Assembly: GCA_963734815.1 (NCBI GenBank)
Contig: CAVTIH010000002.1
Coordinates: 744,001 to 808,000 of the forward strand
DNA from: Palsa-744 sp963734815
GTDB taxonomy: Bacteria; Actinomycetota; Thermoleophilia; Solirubrobacterales; Solirubrobacteraceae
Direction of reading: 5' to 3'
DNA length: 64,000 bases
Shown: piece after piece, positions 1 to 10,512 of the stretch
How the letters are laid out: each line of letters begins with the position of its first letter
Numbering within the stretch: the first letter of the stretch is position 1
Translations under genes and position numbers: made by a program
Notes under the pieces: model-generated
Database searches by the model: none
Seen by the model: only the letters and a program-made list of their open reading frames with translations
What the model was told of the DNA's origin: nothing

Positions 1-3000
1 GCAGCATCAAACCCACCCGGGTCATCAAGAAAACCACCCTCACCCGCCGAGCTCGCTCCCCAAGCATCCGGGTCAGAGCTCTGCAACGCACCAAGATCCC
101 AACCACGATCATCAGGAAACGAAGAAACCGCATCACGCTCATCAATCAACAACCGCCACAAATCCTCCGGAGAACACACACCACCCGGGTACCGGCAGCT
201 CATCCCCACAATCGCGACCGGCTCAGCAGCGGACACCGCCACCACACCCCCAGCCGGCCCGCCAGCACCAGCCGGCCGGGCACTCATCGAGAGCTCCCCC
301 AGCAGATAACCAGCGATCGCTTCCGCGGTGGGATAGTCAAACACGAGCGTCGTCGGCAAACGCAACCCGCTGACAACACCCAGACGGTTACGCAACTCCA
401 CCGCCATCAACGAATCAAAACCCAACTCCTGCAACGGCCGCCGCACCGCCACCGCCTCCGGCGAGGAATGCCCCAACGCAGTCGCGACCTCAGCACGCAC
501 CACACCCAACACCAAGCTCTCACGCTCATCCTCGCCCAGCGCCCGCAGACGCCCAGCGAGCGAGCTCGCCCCCTTACCCCCCGACCGCTTCGGTGCACCA
601 ACCAAGCCACGCAACATCACCGGCGGCGGCCCCCCATCGACCCGAGCACGCAGCGCACGCAGATCCAGACGCATCGGCAACACCAAGGCATCATCGACAG
701 CCAGCGCGTCGTCAAGCAGCTCCAGGCCCTCCTCCGAAGACAAAGCGATCAACCCCAAGCGCGCCATCCGCGCGACATCGGCCTCCCCCAGACCTCCCAC
801 CATGCCGCCCGCCTGCCTCCACGGCCCCCACGCCAGAGACACACCCGGCAACCCCCGCGCGCGGCGATGCGCCGCCAACGCATCAAGGAACGTGTTAGCG
901 GCCGCATAAGCGCCCTGCCCAGGGTTACCGAGCACCCCCGCCACAGACGAAAACAACACAAACATCGACAAACCCATCTGCTCGGTGAGCTCATGCAAAT
1001 GCCACGCCGCGTCGACCTTGGCACTCAACACACCATCAAGACGCTCCCCGCTCAGCGAATCGATCACACCATCATCGAGCACCCCCGCCGCATGCACCAC
1101 ACCATCAAGCGGACACTCCCGCGGAATCGAACCCAACAAGCTCACCAGGCTCTCACGCTCACTCACATCACACGACTCAACCCTGACGCTCGCGCCCAAC
1201 GCTTCGAGCTCTGCCCGCAACTGCCCCGCACCCGGCGCCGCCTCGCCCCCGCGACTAACCAGCAACAAGCTCCCCACACCGTGGCGCGTCACCAAATGCC
1301 GCGCGATCAACGAACCCAACGCGCCCGTCCCACCAGTAATCAACACAGTCCCACCCGCAGCCACGACAGGCGGCAAACCCAACACAAGCTTCCCGGTATG
1401 ACGCGCCTGACTCATAAAACGAAACGCCTCCGGCGCGCGACGCACATCCCACACCCTCACAGGCAACGCCTCCAACACACCCCCACCAAACAACCCGAGC
1501 AACTCACCAAGCATCACACCGATGCGCTCAGCACCAGCCTCCATCAAATCAAACGCCCTATACGACACCCCGCGATGAGCCCCCGAGACCTCCTGCGCAT
1601 CGCGTATATCGGTCTTACCCATCTCAACGAAACGCCCACCCCCCACCAGCAGATCCAGCGAAGCGTCAACGAACTCCCGCGCGAGCGAGTTAAGCACCAC
1701 ATCCACACCCCGCCCACCAGTCACACCCAAAAACCGCTCCCTGAACTCGAGTGAGCGCGAGGACGCGATGTGCTCATCATCCAACCCCAGCGACCGCAAC
1801 ACCCCCCACTTCGACGGACTCGCCGTCGCGAACACCTCCGCACCCAAATACCTCGCCAACTGCACCGCAGCCATCCCCACCCCACCAGCCCCAGCATGCA
1901 CCAACACCCGCTCCCCCCGACACACACCAGCCAAATCAACAAGCCCATAAAACGCCGTCAAAAACACCACAGGCACCGACGCGCCGCGCGCAAACGACCA
2001 CCCCACAGGCAGCCGCGCAACCAAACGACGATCCACGACCGCCACCGGACCAAACCCAGACAACATCCCCATCACCCGATCACCAACAGCCAGATCCCGC
2101 ACCCCCGGGCCCACCTCCAACACCACACCCGCACCCTCGCTACCAAGCACCCCCTCACCGGGATACATACCAAGAGCGATCAACACATCACGGAAATTCA
2201 CCCCCCCAGCACGCACCCCCACCCGCACCTGACCCTCCCCAAGCACCCCCCCCAACTCAGGCGCCGCCACCAACGCAAGCTCCTCAAACACCCCACCAGC
2301 ACCCTCCCGCAGCCGCCACTCCCCCGCCCCCTCAGGCAACCGCAACACACCCACACCCGACCGCCCCAGCCGCGGCACGAACACCTCACCCGCACGCAAC
2401 ACCAACTGCGACTCACCCATACCCAACACCACCGGCAACGCATCCCACGAAGCCTCCTCACCATCAACATCAACCAACACAAAACGCCCAGGACTCTCCG
2501 ACTGCGCCGACCGCACCAACCCCCACACCGGCGACTGCCCCAAACCCGACACACCCTCATACCCATCCACACTCACCGCCTGCCTAGTCACCAACACCAA
2601 ACAAGCCTCCGACCAACGCTCATCCAAAAGCCAACGCTGCACCAAACCAAGCACACGCCGAGCAACCCCATGAGCCACCCCCGCCACCCCACCAACAAAC
2701 GAAGACCCATCCCCACCCCCACCCGCCTCCACCCCGCAATCCACAACCACCACCTCCGGAACGACCTCCCCACAATCAATCGCCCCCCCAAGCGAATCAA
2801 GATCCTCATAAACACGACACAACCCCCGAGCACCCAAATACCCCACAAGCGACGCCCCCCCAAACACCGCCGCATCCCCAACCACCGCCTCCTCCCCAAC
2901 TACCACCGCCGGCACACCAATCCCGACCAACCCATCACGCGGCACCACACGCTCCCCAGACACCACCGAAAGCCCCACCCAATCAACACCAAACAACGAC

Positions 3001-6000
3001 TCCCCCGCCCCACCCCGAACCCCAGCCCCAGCCCCAGCCAACTGCTCACCAGATACCGCCCTCAACGTCAACGACCGCACCGACGCCACCAACACCCCAG
3101 CCTCATCAACAGCCACCAACGACATCGCATCAGCACCAACCGGCGAAAGACACACACGCAACGACGAACAACCCACACCATGCAACCGCACCCCACTAAA
3201 CACAAACGGCAAACGCAACACACCACCATCCCCCACACCCCCCACACCACCATCACCCAACTGCACAACCATGCCCTGCATCGCCGCATCCAACAACACC
3301 GGGTGAATGCCATAACCACCAGCACCAAAGCCCTCCGACTCCGGCAACGCAACCTCAACAAACAACTCCCCCCCAAGCCGCCAAGCAGCCCTCACACCAG
3401 TAAACGCAGGCCCATACTCAAGACCCACCACCGCCAACTCCTCATAAAAAGCATCAACATCAAGCGCCAACGCACCCACCGGCGGCCACACACCACCAGC
3501 CAACACACCAACCCGCTCCCGCAAATCCTCCCCCTCACCCACCAAGCCCACCGCACAAGCAAGCACCCCACCAGCATGCCGAACCCAACGAACGCCATCA
3601 AAACCCCCACCAGCATCCTCCATACCCGCATACACAACCACCACCCGTCGACCCCCCTCATCAGGAGCATCAACAGACACCTGCAACCGCACCACACCCC
3701 CATCCGAGAACACCAACGGACGCTCCACCACCAACTCCTCCACCAAATCACAACCCAACCGGCCAGCCACATGCAACACAGCCTCCACAAACACCGCACC
3801 CGGCACCACCACCACACCACCCACCACATGATCCGACAACCAAGCAGACGCCCCCAACGACAACCGCCCAGAAAACAACTGCTTCGCCTCCCCAGCAACC
3901 GACACACAAGCCCCCAACAACGGATGCCCCAACACATCCAAACCCGCACCCACCACCCCCACCCCCCCATCACTCACACCCGCAAGCCAATAGTGGCGAC
4001 GCTGGAACGCGTATGGCGGCAACTCCACGCGCTCGGCGCCCGATCCGCCGAGCATCCGCGCCCAATCCACGCCGACGCCGCGCACCCACAACGCGCCCAG
4101 ACCCCCGAGTAGCGAGCGCGCCTCGCGGGTGCCGTCGCGCAGCAACGGCACCGCCACCACCTGGGGCCGCGGGTCGGTTTCGTCCTTTGCGCCATCCCAG
4201 TCCGCGCACTCCCGCACCATCGTGCTGAGCGCCCCATCCGGGCCCAGCTCCAAGAAGCTGCGCACGCCCGCACTCGCCAGCCAGTTGACACCGTCGGCGA
4301 AGCGCACCGTCTCGCGCACATGACGCACCCAGTAGTCGGGGGAGCGCAGCTCATCGCCGGAGGCGAGCCGGCCCGTGAGGTTCGACACCACCGGGATCAG
4401 CGGCTCACCGAAGTCGATTTCGCCCGCCACCTCACCGAACTCCTCGAGCATCCCATCCATGCGCGGCGAATGGAACGCGTGGGACACCCGCAGGCGCTTG
4501 GTCCTGATGCCCCGCCCCCGCCACACCTCCCTCAGCCGCAGCACCGCGTCCTCATCGCCGGACACCACCACGGCCCGCGGGGCGTTGACGGCAGCAAGCG
4601 TCACCCGATCCGCGGCGCCCTCGAGCTCGGCGAGCGAATCGCGGGCTTCCTCCTCGGAGATCGCTGCCGCAACCATGGCACCACCCGCGGGCAACCCACC
4701 CATCAACCGGCCCCGGGCAGCCACCAAGCGGCACGCGTCCCGCAGCGAGAAAACCCCCGCGACGTGCGCGGCCGCCAGCTCCCCGACGGAATGCCCGATC
4801 AGGAAATCGGGGCGCACCCCCCACGCCTCCAGCAGGCGATACAGCGCAACCTCCAACGCAAACAACCCCGGTTGAGCCCAAATCGTCTCGTCCAGCAGCG
4901 TGGAGTCGGGTCGGCTCGCACGACGCCCGTCGCCCGTCGTGGGCACGGTGGTCTCCCGCGCGAACACGACCTCTCTCAGGGGTCGCGCCAGGTGCTCGTC
5001 AAGATGGTCGCACGCCTCGTCAAACGCGGCACGAAACACCGGGAAGGCCTCATAGCACTCGCGACCCATTCCCACCCGCTGCGCGCCCTGGCCGGTAAAC
5101 AAAAAGGCGACCTTTTCGGCCCCGTCCCGATCGCCGGCGCCGCGCAGCACACCCGGGGCCTCCTCGCCGTCCGCCAACGCACGCAGCCCCGCCAGCAGCT
5201 CATCGCGGCTCTCTCCGAACAGCACCGCGCGGTCGGCGAGCGCGGAGCGCTTCGCAAGCGAGAACGCCACATCCCTCACCGCCAGCTCCGGCTCGCCGTC
5301 CAAAAACTCCTGCAACCGACCGGCCTGCGCGCAGACGGCGCCCGCGCCACGCCCGGAGAGCACCCAAGGTGTCGGCCTGGCCGTCGCCTCACCATCGGCC
5401 GGCCCGCCTTGGGCTGCCGAGGCAACCTCATCCTCCGATCGGCAAAGCTGTGCGGAGGACGATGGTCGGGCAGGCGCTTCCTCAATGATCGCATGGGCAT
5501 TCGTCCCACTGATCCCAAACGACGACACCCCGGCGCGCCGGGGTGCGCCATTTACCGGCCATGGCACCTGCTCGCCCAGCAGCGCCACCGCGCCCGCGGT
5601 CCAATCGACTTCGCTGGTGGGCTCATCCAGGTGCAGCGTCCGCGGCAGCAGCCCGTGTTGGAGCGCCATCACCAGCTTGATCACCCCAGCCACTCCCGAC
5701 GCCGCCTGCGTGTGTCCGATATTGGACTTCATCGAACCAATCCACAGGCGATCGCGCTGGGCGCGCCCCTGCCCGTAGGTCGCAAGCAGCGCCTGCGCCT
5801 CGATCGGATCGCCCAGCCTTGTACCAGTGCCATGCGCCTCCACCGCGCTCACCTCCTGCGGTGAGACCTGCGCATTGGCAAGCGCTTCACGGATAACCCG
5901 CTGCTGCGCCAGGCCGCTGGGGGCCGTCAACCCGTTGCTTGCGCCATCCTGGTTGACGGCACTACCGCGCACCACCGCCAGCACACGGCGACCGTTGCGC

Positions 6001-9000
6001 TGCGCGTCGGACAGCCGCTCGAGCACCAGCACTCCCACGCCCTCGCTCCAGCTCGTGCCGTCGGCTCCCTGCGCAAACGGCTTGCAGCGCCCATCGGGAG
6101 CCAAACCCCGTTGACGACTGAACTCCACGAACACCCCCGGGCTGGAAAGCACCGTCGCGCCGCCGGCGAGCGCAAGCGCGCACTCCCCCCCTCGCAGCGC
6201 ATTGCACGCAAGATGGAGCGCCACCAGCGAGGATGAGCACGCGGTATCGATCGTCACCGCCGGACCCTCCAAGCCAAACGCGTAGGCAAGCCGCCCGGAC
6301 GCCACGCTGGTGGTCGTGCCTGTCAGGGCATAGCCCTCCAGGCCGCCCATGGCCTCAGACAGGCGAGGACCGTACTCCTGGGCGCTTACGCCGGCAAAGA
6401 CGCCGGTCCTGCTGCCGCGCAGCGCAAGCGGGTCGATGCCCGCATGCTCCAACGCCGCCCAGCACACCTCCAACAGCAGACGTTGCTGCGGATCCATTGC
6501 CAGCGCCTCCCGCGGGCCAATCCCAAAGAAGGTCGAATCGAACTCGCCAGCGTCGTGCAGGAACCCGCCTTCCCGCACGTAGCTGGTGCGGGGGCGCTGC
6601 GCATCGGGGTCATAGAGCGCCTCCAGATCCCACCCGCGATCGGACGGGAACCCCCCGATCGCATCCCCGCCCTCGGCGACCAACCGCCAGAGGTCCTCAG
6701 CGGAGCGCACGCCCCCGGGGTAACGGCAGCTCATGCCCACGATCGCCACGAGGTCGTCCGCTCCGCTCGCACGCGCGGGAGCCGTCGCTGCCGGCCCAGC
6801 CACACCGCCCTCGCGGTCGCCCATGAGGTCCCCCAGCAGGCGCAGCGTCAGCGCGGCAGGCGTGGGGTGATCGAACAGCTGGCTGGCGCCAAATGCCAGC
6901 CCCACGACGGCGCCCAGCCGGTTGCTCAATTCCACCAACCCCGGCGAGTCGAACCCGAGCTCCTTGAACGTGCTGTTCGGCGCGATCGACTCCGGCCCGT
7001 CGAAACCGAGCACCGCGGCCGCCTGAGCCTTCACGAGTGCCAGAACCGCATCCTCGCGCTCGATGCGCGTCATGCTCGCCAAGCGCTCGCCGAATGGCGA
7101 CCGGGCGGCGAGGCGGTGCTCGCTCTGTGCCGCCACCTCCAGCGCCGCGGCCTGCGCCCCATCCAGCGCCCCATGCAGCGCCGGAGTGGCATCCACCCCC
7201 TCCGCGTCGAGACCCTCCCGATCTTCCGCCGGCGTCCGCGGGAGGGCAGTCAGCCAGTGGCGCTCGCGCTGGAAGGCGTAGGTCGGCAACCGAACCCGTT
7301 GTCGCCCACCGCCCCCCAACAGCGCCTCCCAATTCACATCGCCACCGTGAGTCCACAATTCCGCCATCGAGGCGACAAAGCGCTCAGAGTCATCGAGACC
7401 GCGCCGCAGCGTGCCGAGCACCGCCGTCGCACCCCGCACGCGGGACTCGAGCTCAGAGACCTCGCTCGCTTCGACGATCCGCTGCATTCCCACTGTGAGC
7501 ACCGGGTGGGGACTGATCTCAACAAGCGCCGTGGGAGCGCTCTCCAGAATGTTGCGTACGGCGCGCTCGAACTGAACTGGTTCGCGCGTGTTGCGATACC
7601 AGTACTGATCGTCGAGCTTTGCGGTGTCAAGCCGCTCGCCGGTGACAGTCGAATAAAACGGCACGTCGCCCGAGCGGGGGGCGATGCCCGCGAGCACCTC
7701 CAACAACTCCTCGCGCAGGGGCTCCACCTGGGGCGAGTGAGACGCCACGGTCGCCGCTACCTCGCGTGCGCGGACGCCATCGTCCTCGCACTCCTTCAGC
7801 AGCTCCGACAGCGCCTCATGGTCGCCCACCACTCCCACGGAGTCGGGGCCGTTCACGCCACCGACCGCGAGCCGGCCGCCCCATCGCCCCAAACGCCCCT
7901 CGACCCAGTCCAGAGGCGCCGCAATCGACACCACCCCACCCTTGCCCACCAGCGCGCGCAGCACCCGGCTGCGCAACGCCACCACGCGAATCGCATCCTC
8001 CAGCGACAAACCTCCCGCGACATGCGCCGCGGCGATCTCCCCCTGAGAATGACCCACCACCGCGACAGGGCGCACGCCACAGGCTCGCCACAGCTCCGCA
8101 AGCGACACCATCACCGCAAACAGAGCGGGCTGCACAACGTCGATCCGATCGAGCCCCGGCGCGCCGTTCGCGCCATGCAGCACGTCGAGCAGCGACCAAT
8201 CCGCATACCCGGCGAGCGCATCGGCGCAGGCGTGAAGCCGCTGCGCGAACACCGGCGATCGATCGAGCAGGCGCAGCGCCATTCCCTGCCACTGCGATCC
8301 CTGGCCCGGGAACACGAAAGCGACCCCACCGCCATCCTCGGCCGAGCGGCGATCCCGTGATCTTCGCTCGGTCGCGGTGCCTTCGATCACGCTTCCCGTC
8401 GGCTGAGCTTGCGCCAGCGCACCCAGCCCGGCGACCAGCTCCTCGCGGCTGACGCCCACCACCACCGCCCTGTTGGAAAACGCCGCGCGGTCGGCTGCCA
8501 GCGAACACCCCATGTCAACGGCGTCCACCTCGCTCTCCTCCTTGAGGTGCTCGTCAAGCCGCTGCGCCTGCGACCGCAGAGCCGGGTCTCCCCGGGCGGA
8601 GAGCGCCCAGGCCAACACGCCTTTCACGAGCGGCCCCTCACTGGCCGAGGTCGCGGCCAGCACCTGCGGCGGCTCACTCAAAACCAGGTGACAGTTGGTC
8701 CCACCCACGCCAAATGAGCTGACGCCGGCCAACAGCGGCCGGTCGATGCGCGGCCACGCATCCAGCCGCTGCTGCACGCTCAAGCGCAGCTCGTCGAGCG
8801 GGATGTCGGGGTTGGGCGAGCGGAAGTTGAGGCTCGCGGGGAGCTCACGGCGATCGATCGCGAGCGCCGTCTTGATCAGACCGACGACACCGCCGGCCGC
8901 CTCCAGGTGGCCCACGTTGGTCTTGACCGAGCCCACCTGCAGCGGTCCAAGCGCGGGCCGATCCGCACCGAGCACGGCACCGAGCGCGGCCGCCTCGGTG

Positions 9001-10007
9001 CGATCCCCGAGCTTGGTGGCGCTGCCGTGCAGCTCGACATACTGAACCTCGCCGAGCTCCACTCCCGCTCGGCGATAGGCGAGTCGCAGAACCTCTTCCT
9101 GGGCTCGCTGACTCGGCATCGTCAAGCCGTCCCCGCCGCCATCGTTGTTGACCGCGCTGCCGCGGATCGTGCAATACACACGATCGCCGTCCGCAATCGC
9201 GCTCGACAGCGGCTTGAGCACCACCAACGCGCCGCCCTCGCCCCGTACATAGCCGTTGGCTCTCGCGTCAAAGGTGAAACAGCGCCCATCCGGGGAGAGG
9301 CCTTCGAAGCTCGACGCAACCGCTGCGCTGTGCGGCGAGATGTTCAGATGCACGCCACCTACGAGCGCCAGCTCGGACTCTTCTCCACGCAAGCTCTCGC
9401 AGGCGAGGTGAACGGCCACCAGCGACGAGGATTGACCCGTGTCGACGGTCAGGCTGGGACCGGACAGGCCGAGGGTGTAAGACACTCGATTGGCGATCAT
9501 GCTCCTGTGCAGACCCGTCAAAGCATGGCGCGTGATGGCCTGCGTGCCGCAGGACTGCAGCAGATCGGCATAGTCGCTGGAGATGCAGCCCACAAACACG
9601 CCAGCACAGCTGCCATGTAGTTGAGCGGGCGGCACCCCAGCATCCTCGAGCGCCTCCCAGCCAAGTTCGAGCATCAGCCGCTGCTGCGGGTCCATCACCG
9701 CCGCCTCGCGCGGTGACACGCCGAAGAAGGCCGCGTCAAACAACTCCACGTCTTCCAGAAAACCGCCCCTCTCAACGGGTTGCGGGTTTCCGGTGAGCGC
9801 TCGCCGCCCGGCGGGTACCTCCCCGACGGCATCCACCCCGTCACGCAGAAGACGCCAGAAGGCAGCCACGCTCGACGCGCGAGGCAACCGGCACGCAAGG
9901 CCTATGACGGCAATCGGCTCACCAGCCGTGATCGCGCGCTCCGGCGAGCTCCTGCTCGTCTCCATGCGGGGGGCGACCGACCGCCCAAGGCTCCAGCGCC
10001 TCCTCAT
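1..10007 (-). CDS. Modular type I polyketide synthase: KSQ-AT-ACP loading module, KS-AT-DH-ER-KR-ACP module 1, start of module 2 (partial)
   Basis: More than 3,335 residues; the 3' end lies beyond the left edge. Order read on the minus strand: KSQ (about 9920-8670), AT (about 8330-7300), ACP (Ser codon 6945-6947), KS (active-site TACSSS, Cys codon 6237-6239), AT (GHSVGE near 4790; HAFH at 4470-4481, so malonyl-type), DH (HxxxGxxxxP near 3820), ER (HAGAGGVG), KR (LDD motif, B-type; catalytic Tyr in GAYAAANTF), ACP (Ser codon 411-413), then the N-terminus of another KS (GMSCRYPGG). The first KS reads TGQSSS, with Gln (codon 9432-9434) for Cys, the hallmark of decarboxylating loading modules; its His residues are kept. 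The loading AT has VASH (7738-7749), closer to the methylmalonyl YASH than the malonyl HAFH. Module 1 should add a fully reduced two-carbon unit. Start: ATG 10007 has GGAG six bases upstream; ATGs at 10019 and 9965 lack this. No docking domain is seen. Confidence 0.93.
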   Translation of the reverse strand, partial: MRRRWSLGRSVAPRMETSRSSPERAITAGEPIAVIGLACRLPRASSVAAFWRLLRDGVDAVGEVPAGRRALTGNPQPVERGGFLEDVELFDAAFFGVSPREAAVMDPQQRLMLELGWEALEDAGVPPAQLHGSCAGVFVGCISSDYADLLQSCGTQAITRHALTGLHRSMIANRVSYTLGLSGPSLTVDTGQSSSLVAVHLACESLRGEESELALVGGVHLNISPHSAAVASSFEGLSPDGRCFTFDARANGYVRGEGGALVVLKPLSSAIADGDRVYCTIRGSAVNNDGGGDGLTMPSQRAQEEVLRLAYRRAGVELGEVQYVELHGSATKLGDRTEAAALGAVLGADRPALGPLQVGSVKTNVGHLEAAGGVVGLIKTALAIDRRELPASLNFRSPNPDIPLDELRLSVQQRLDAWPRIDRPLLAGVSSFGVGGTNCHLVLSEPPQVLAATSASEGPLVKGVLAWALSARGDPALRSQAQRLDEHLKEESEVDAVDMGCSLAADRAAFSNRAVVVGVSREELVAGLGALAQAQPTGSVIEGTATERRSRDRRSAEDGGGVAFVFPGQGSQWQGMALRLLDRSPVFAQRLHACADALAGYADWSLLDVLHGANGAPGLDRIDVVQPALFAVMVSLAELWRACGVRPVAVVGHSQGEIAAAHVAGGLSLEDAIRVVALRSRVLRALVGKGGVVSIAAPLDWVEGRLGRWGGRLAVGGVNGPDSVGVVGDHEALSELLKECEDDGVRAREVAATVASHSPQVEPLREELLEVLAGIAPRSGDVPFYSTVTGERLDTAKLDDQYWYRNTREPVQFERAVRNILESAPTALVEISPHPVLTVGMQRIVEASEVSELESRVRGATAVLGTLRRGLDDSERFVASMAELWTHGGDVNWEALLGGGGRQRVRLPTYAFQRERHWLTALPRTPAEDREGLDAEGVDATPALHGALDGAQAAALEVAAQSEHRLAARSPFGERLASMTRIEREDAVLALVKAQAAAVLGFDGPESIAPNSTFKELGFDSPGLVELSNRLGAVVGLAFGASQLFDHPTPAALTLRLLGDLMGDREGGVAGPAATAPARASGADDLVAIVGMSCRYPGGVRSAEDLWRLVAEGGDAIGGFPSDRGWDLEALYDPDAQRPRTSYVREGGFLHDAGEFDSTFFGIGPREALAMDPQQRLLLEVCWAALEHAGIDPLALRGSRTGVFAGVSAQEYGPRLSEAMGGLEGYALTGTTTSVASGRLAYAFGLEGPAVTIDTACSSSLVALHLACNALRGGECALALAGGATVLSSPGVFVEFSRQRGLAPDGRCKPFAQGADGTSWSEGVGVLVLERLSDAQRNGRRVLAVVRGSAVNQDGASNGLTAPSGLAQQRVIREALANAQVSPQEVSAVEAHGTGTRLGDPIEAQALLATYGQGRAQRDRLWIGSMKSNIGHTQAASGVAGVIKLVMALQHGLLPRTLHLDEPTSEVDWTAGAVALLGEQVPWPVNGAPRRAGVSSFGISGTNAHAIIEEAPARPSSSAQLCRSEDEVASAAQGGPADGEATARPTPWVLSGRGAGAVCAQAGRLQEFLDGEPELAVRDVAFSLAKRSALADRAVLFGESRDELLAGLRALADGEEAPGVLRGAGDRDGAEKVAFLFTGQGAQRVGMGRECYEAFPVFRAAFDEACDHLDEHLARPLREVVFARETTVPTTGDGRRASRPDSTLLDETIWAQPGLFALEVALYRLLEAWGVRPDFLIGHSVGELAAAHVAGVFSLRDACRLVAARGRLMGGLPAGGAMVAAAISEEEARDSLAELEGAADRVTLAAVNAPRAVVVSGDEDAVLRLREVWRGRGIRTKRLRVSHAFHSPRMDGMLEEFGEVAGEIDFGEPLIPVVSNLTGRLASGDELRSPDYWVRHVRETVRFADGVNWLASAGVRSFLELGPDGALSTMVRECADWDGAKDETDPRPQVVAVPLLRDGTREARSLLGGLGALWVRGVGVDWARMLGGSGAERVELPPYAFQRRHYWLAGVSDGGVGVVGAGLDVLGHPLLGACVSVAGEAKQLFSGRLSLGASAWLSDHVVGGVVVVPGAVFVEAVLHVAGRLGCDLVEELVVERPLVFSDGGVVRLQVSVDAPDEGGRRVVVVYAGMEDAGGGFDGVRWVRHAGGVLACAVGLVGEGEDLRERVGVLAGGVWPPVGALALDVDAFYEELAVVGLEYGPAFTGVRAAWRLGGELFVEVALPESEGFGAGGYGIHPVLLDAAMQGMVVQLGDGGVGGVGDGGVLRLPFVFSGVRLHGVGCSSLRVCLSPVGADAMSLVAVDEAGVLVASVRSLTLRAVSGEQLAGAGAGVRGGAGESLFGVDWVGLSVVSGERVVPRDGLVGIGVPAVVVGEEAVVGDAAVFGGASLVGYLGARGLCRVYEDLDSLGGAIDCGEVVPEVVVVDCGVEAGGGGDGSSFVGGVAGVAHGVARRVLGLVQRWLLDERWSEACLVLVTRQAVSVDGYEGVSGLGQSPVWGLVRSAQSESPGRFVLVDVDGEEASWDALPVVLGMGESQLVLRAGEVFVPRLGRSGVGVLRLPEGAGEWRLREGAGGVFEELALVAAPELGGVLGEGQVRVGVRAGGVNFRDVLIALGMYPGEGVLGSEGAGVVLEVGPGVRDLAVGDRVMGMLSGFGPVAVVDRRLVARLPVGWSFARGASVPVVFLTAFYGLVDLAGVCRGERVLVHAGAGGVGMAAVQLARYLGAEVFATASPSKWGVLRSLGLDDEHIASSRSLEFRERFLGVTGGRGVDVVLNSLAREFVDASLDLLVGGGRFVEMGKTDIRDAQEVSGAHRGVSYRAFDLMEAGAERIGVMLGELLGLFGGGVLEALPVRVWDVRRAPEAFRFMSQARHTGKLVLGLPPVVAAGGTVLITGGTGALGSLIARHLVTRHGVGSLLLVSRGGEAAPGAGQLRAELEALGASVRVESCDVSERESLVSLLGSIPRECPLDGVVHAAGVLDDGVIDSLSGERLDGVLSAKVDAAWHLHELTEQMGLSMFVLFSSVAGVLGNPGQGAYAAANTFLDALAAHRRARGLPGVSLAWGPWRQAGGMVGGLGEADVARMARLGLIALSSEEGLELLDDALAVDDALVLPMRLDLRALRARVDGGPPPVMLRGLVGAPKRSGGKGASSLAGRLRALGEDERESLVLGVVRAEVATALGHSSPEAVAVRRPLQELGFDSLMAVELRNRLGVVSGLRLPTTLVFDYPTAEAIAGYLLGELSMSARPAGAGGPAGGVVAVSAAEPVAIVGMSCRYPGGVCSPEDLWRLLIDERDAVSSFPDDRGWDLGALQSSDPDAWGASSAGEGGFLDDPGGFDA

Positions 10008-10512
10008 CCACAGCTCCATCCCACTCAGTGATCTCGATGTCGCCCAAGCGAGCTGCGCAGGCGACGGCACGAGCACCTCGCCGTGCCGCCGGCCTGCCAC
10101 AAACTGGCTCGACAGCCAGTCGTTTGTGATACGGTGACATGCGGGCGTATTAAAGATTGTTGTCGGGCATACGCTTCCTTACGGCAATCGATTGTTTCAC
10201 TATCTCTAAGCCTGAGCATCCCTACAGTGCCTTTGATAGTCACCATCTTGGACCAGCGTGGAGTGAACATGCTCCTGCGCAATACTGCGGACTCGCAGCT
10301 GTCGCAGGCATACCTTTCACGGTCGAGGCCACGGTACGCTCGCGCACCCCGCCACCTCACCTATTTCGAGCAACAATCTTAAACCCCAGCAGCGACTTTG
10401 GGGATATTTTCAGATGCCTATGTGGTGTATCGCCGCGCGGGCGATGCGCCAGACTGGCCCACTCGGGGCCTACATTTGACGCGCTCTCCCCCGCCCCACT
10501 AGGGTCGGGTCC
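10008..10512. promoter_or_regulatory. Divergent control region between the PKS and the MMPL transporter
   Basis: About 505 bases with no recognisable gene, lower in GC than the flanks. It must carry promoters for both outward genes. I could not fix convincing -35/-10 pairs. It holds the inverted repeat listed separately. The PKS reading frame stays open upstream to an in-frame TAA near 10177, so a longer N-terminus is formally possible but has no ribosome binding site. Confidence 0.5.
10098..10128. promoter_or_regulatory. Imperfect inverted repeat, candidate operator upstream of the PKS gene
   Basis: The arms CACAAACTGGCT and AGCCAGTCGTTTGTG pair over 12 positions with a three-base bulge around a CGAC centre. 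It sits about 90 bases upstream of the preferred PKS start, in the spacer shared with the transporter gene. Such dyads often bind TetR-like dimers, but the binding protein is unknown. Confidence 0.4.

Noticed and set aside
1770..4112. Long plus-strand open frame of 780 codons, rich in His, Pro, Thr and Arg
   Set aside because: It is opposite the PKS coding strand in the G/T-rich part and has no domain; it exists only because the PKS gene uses few codons that create stops on the other strand.
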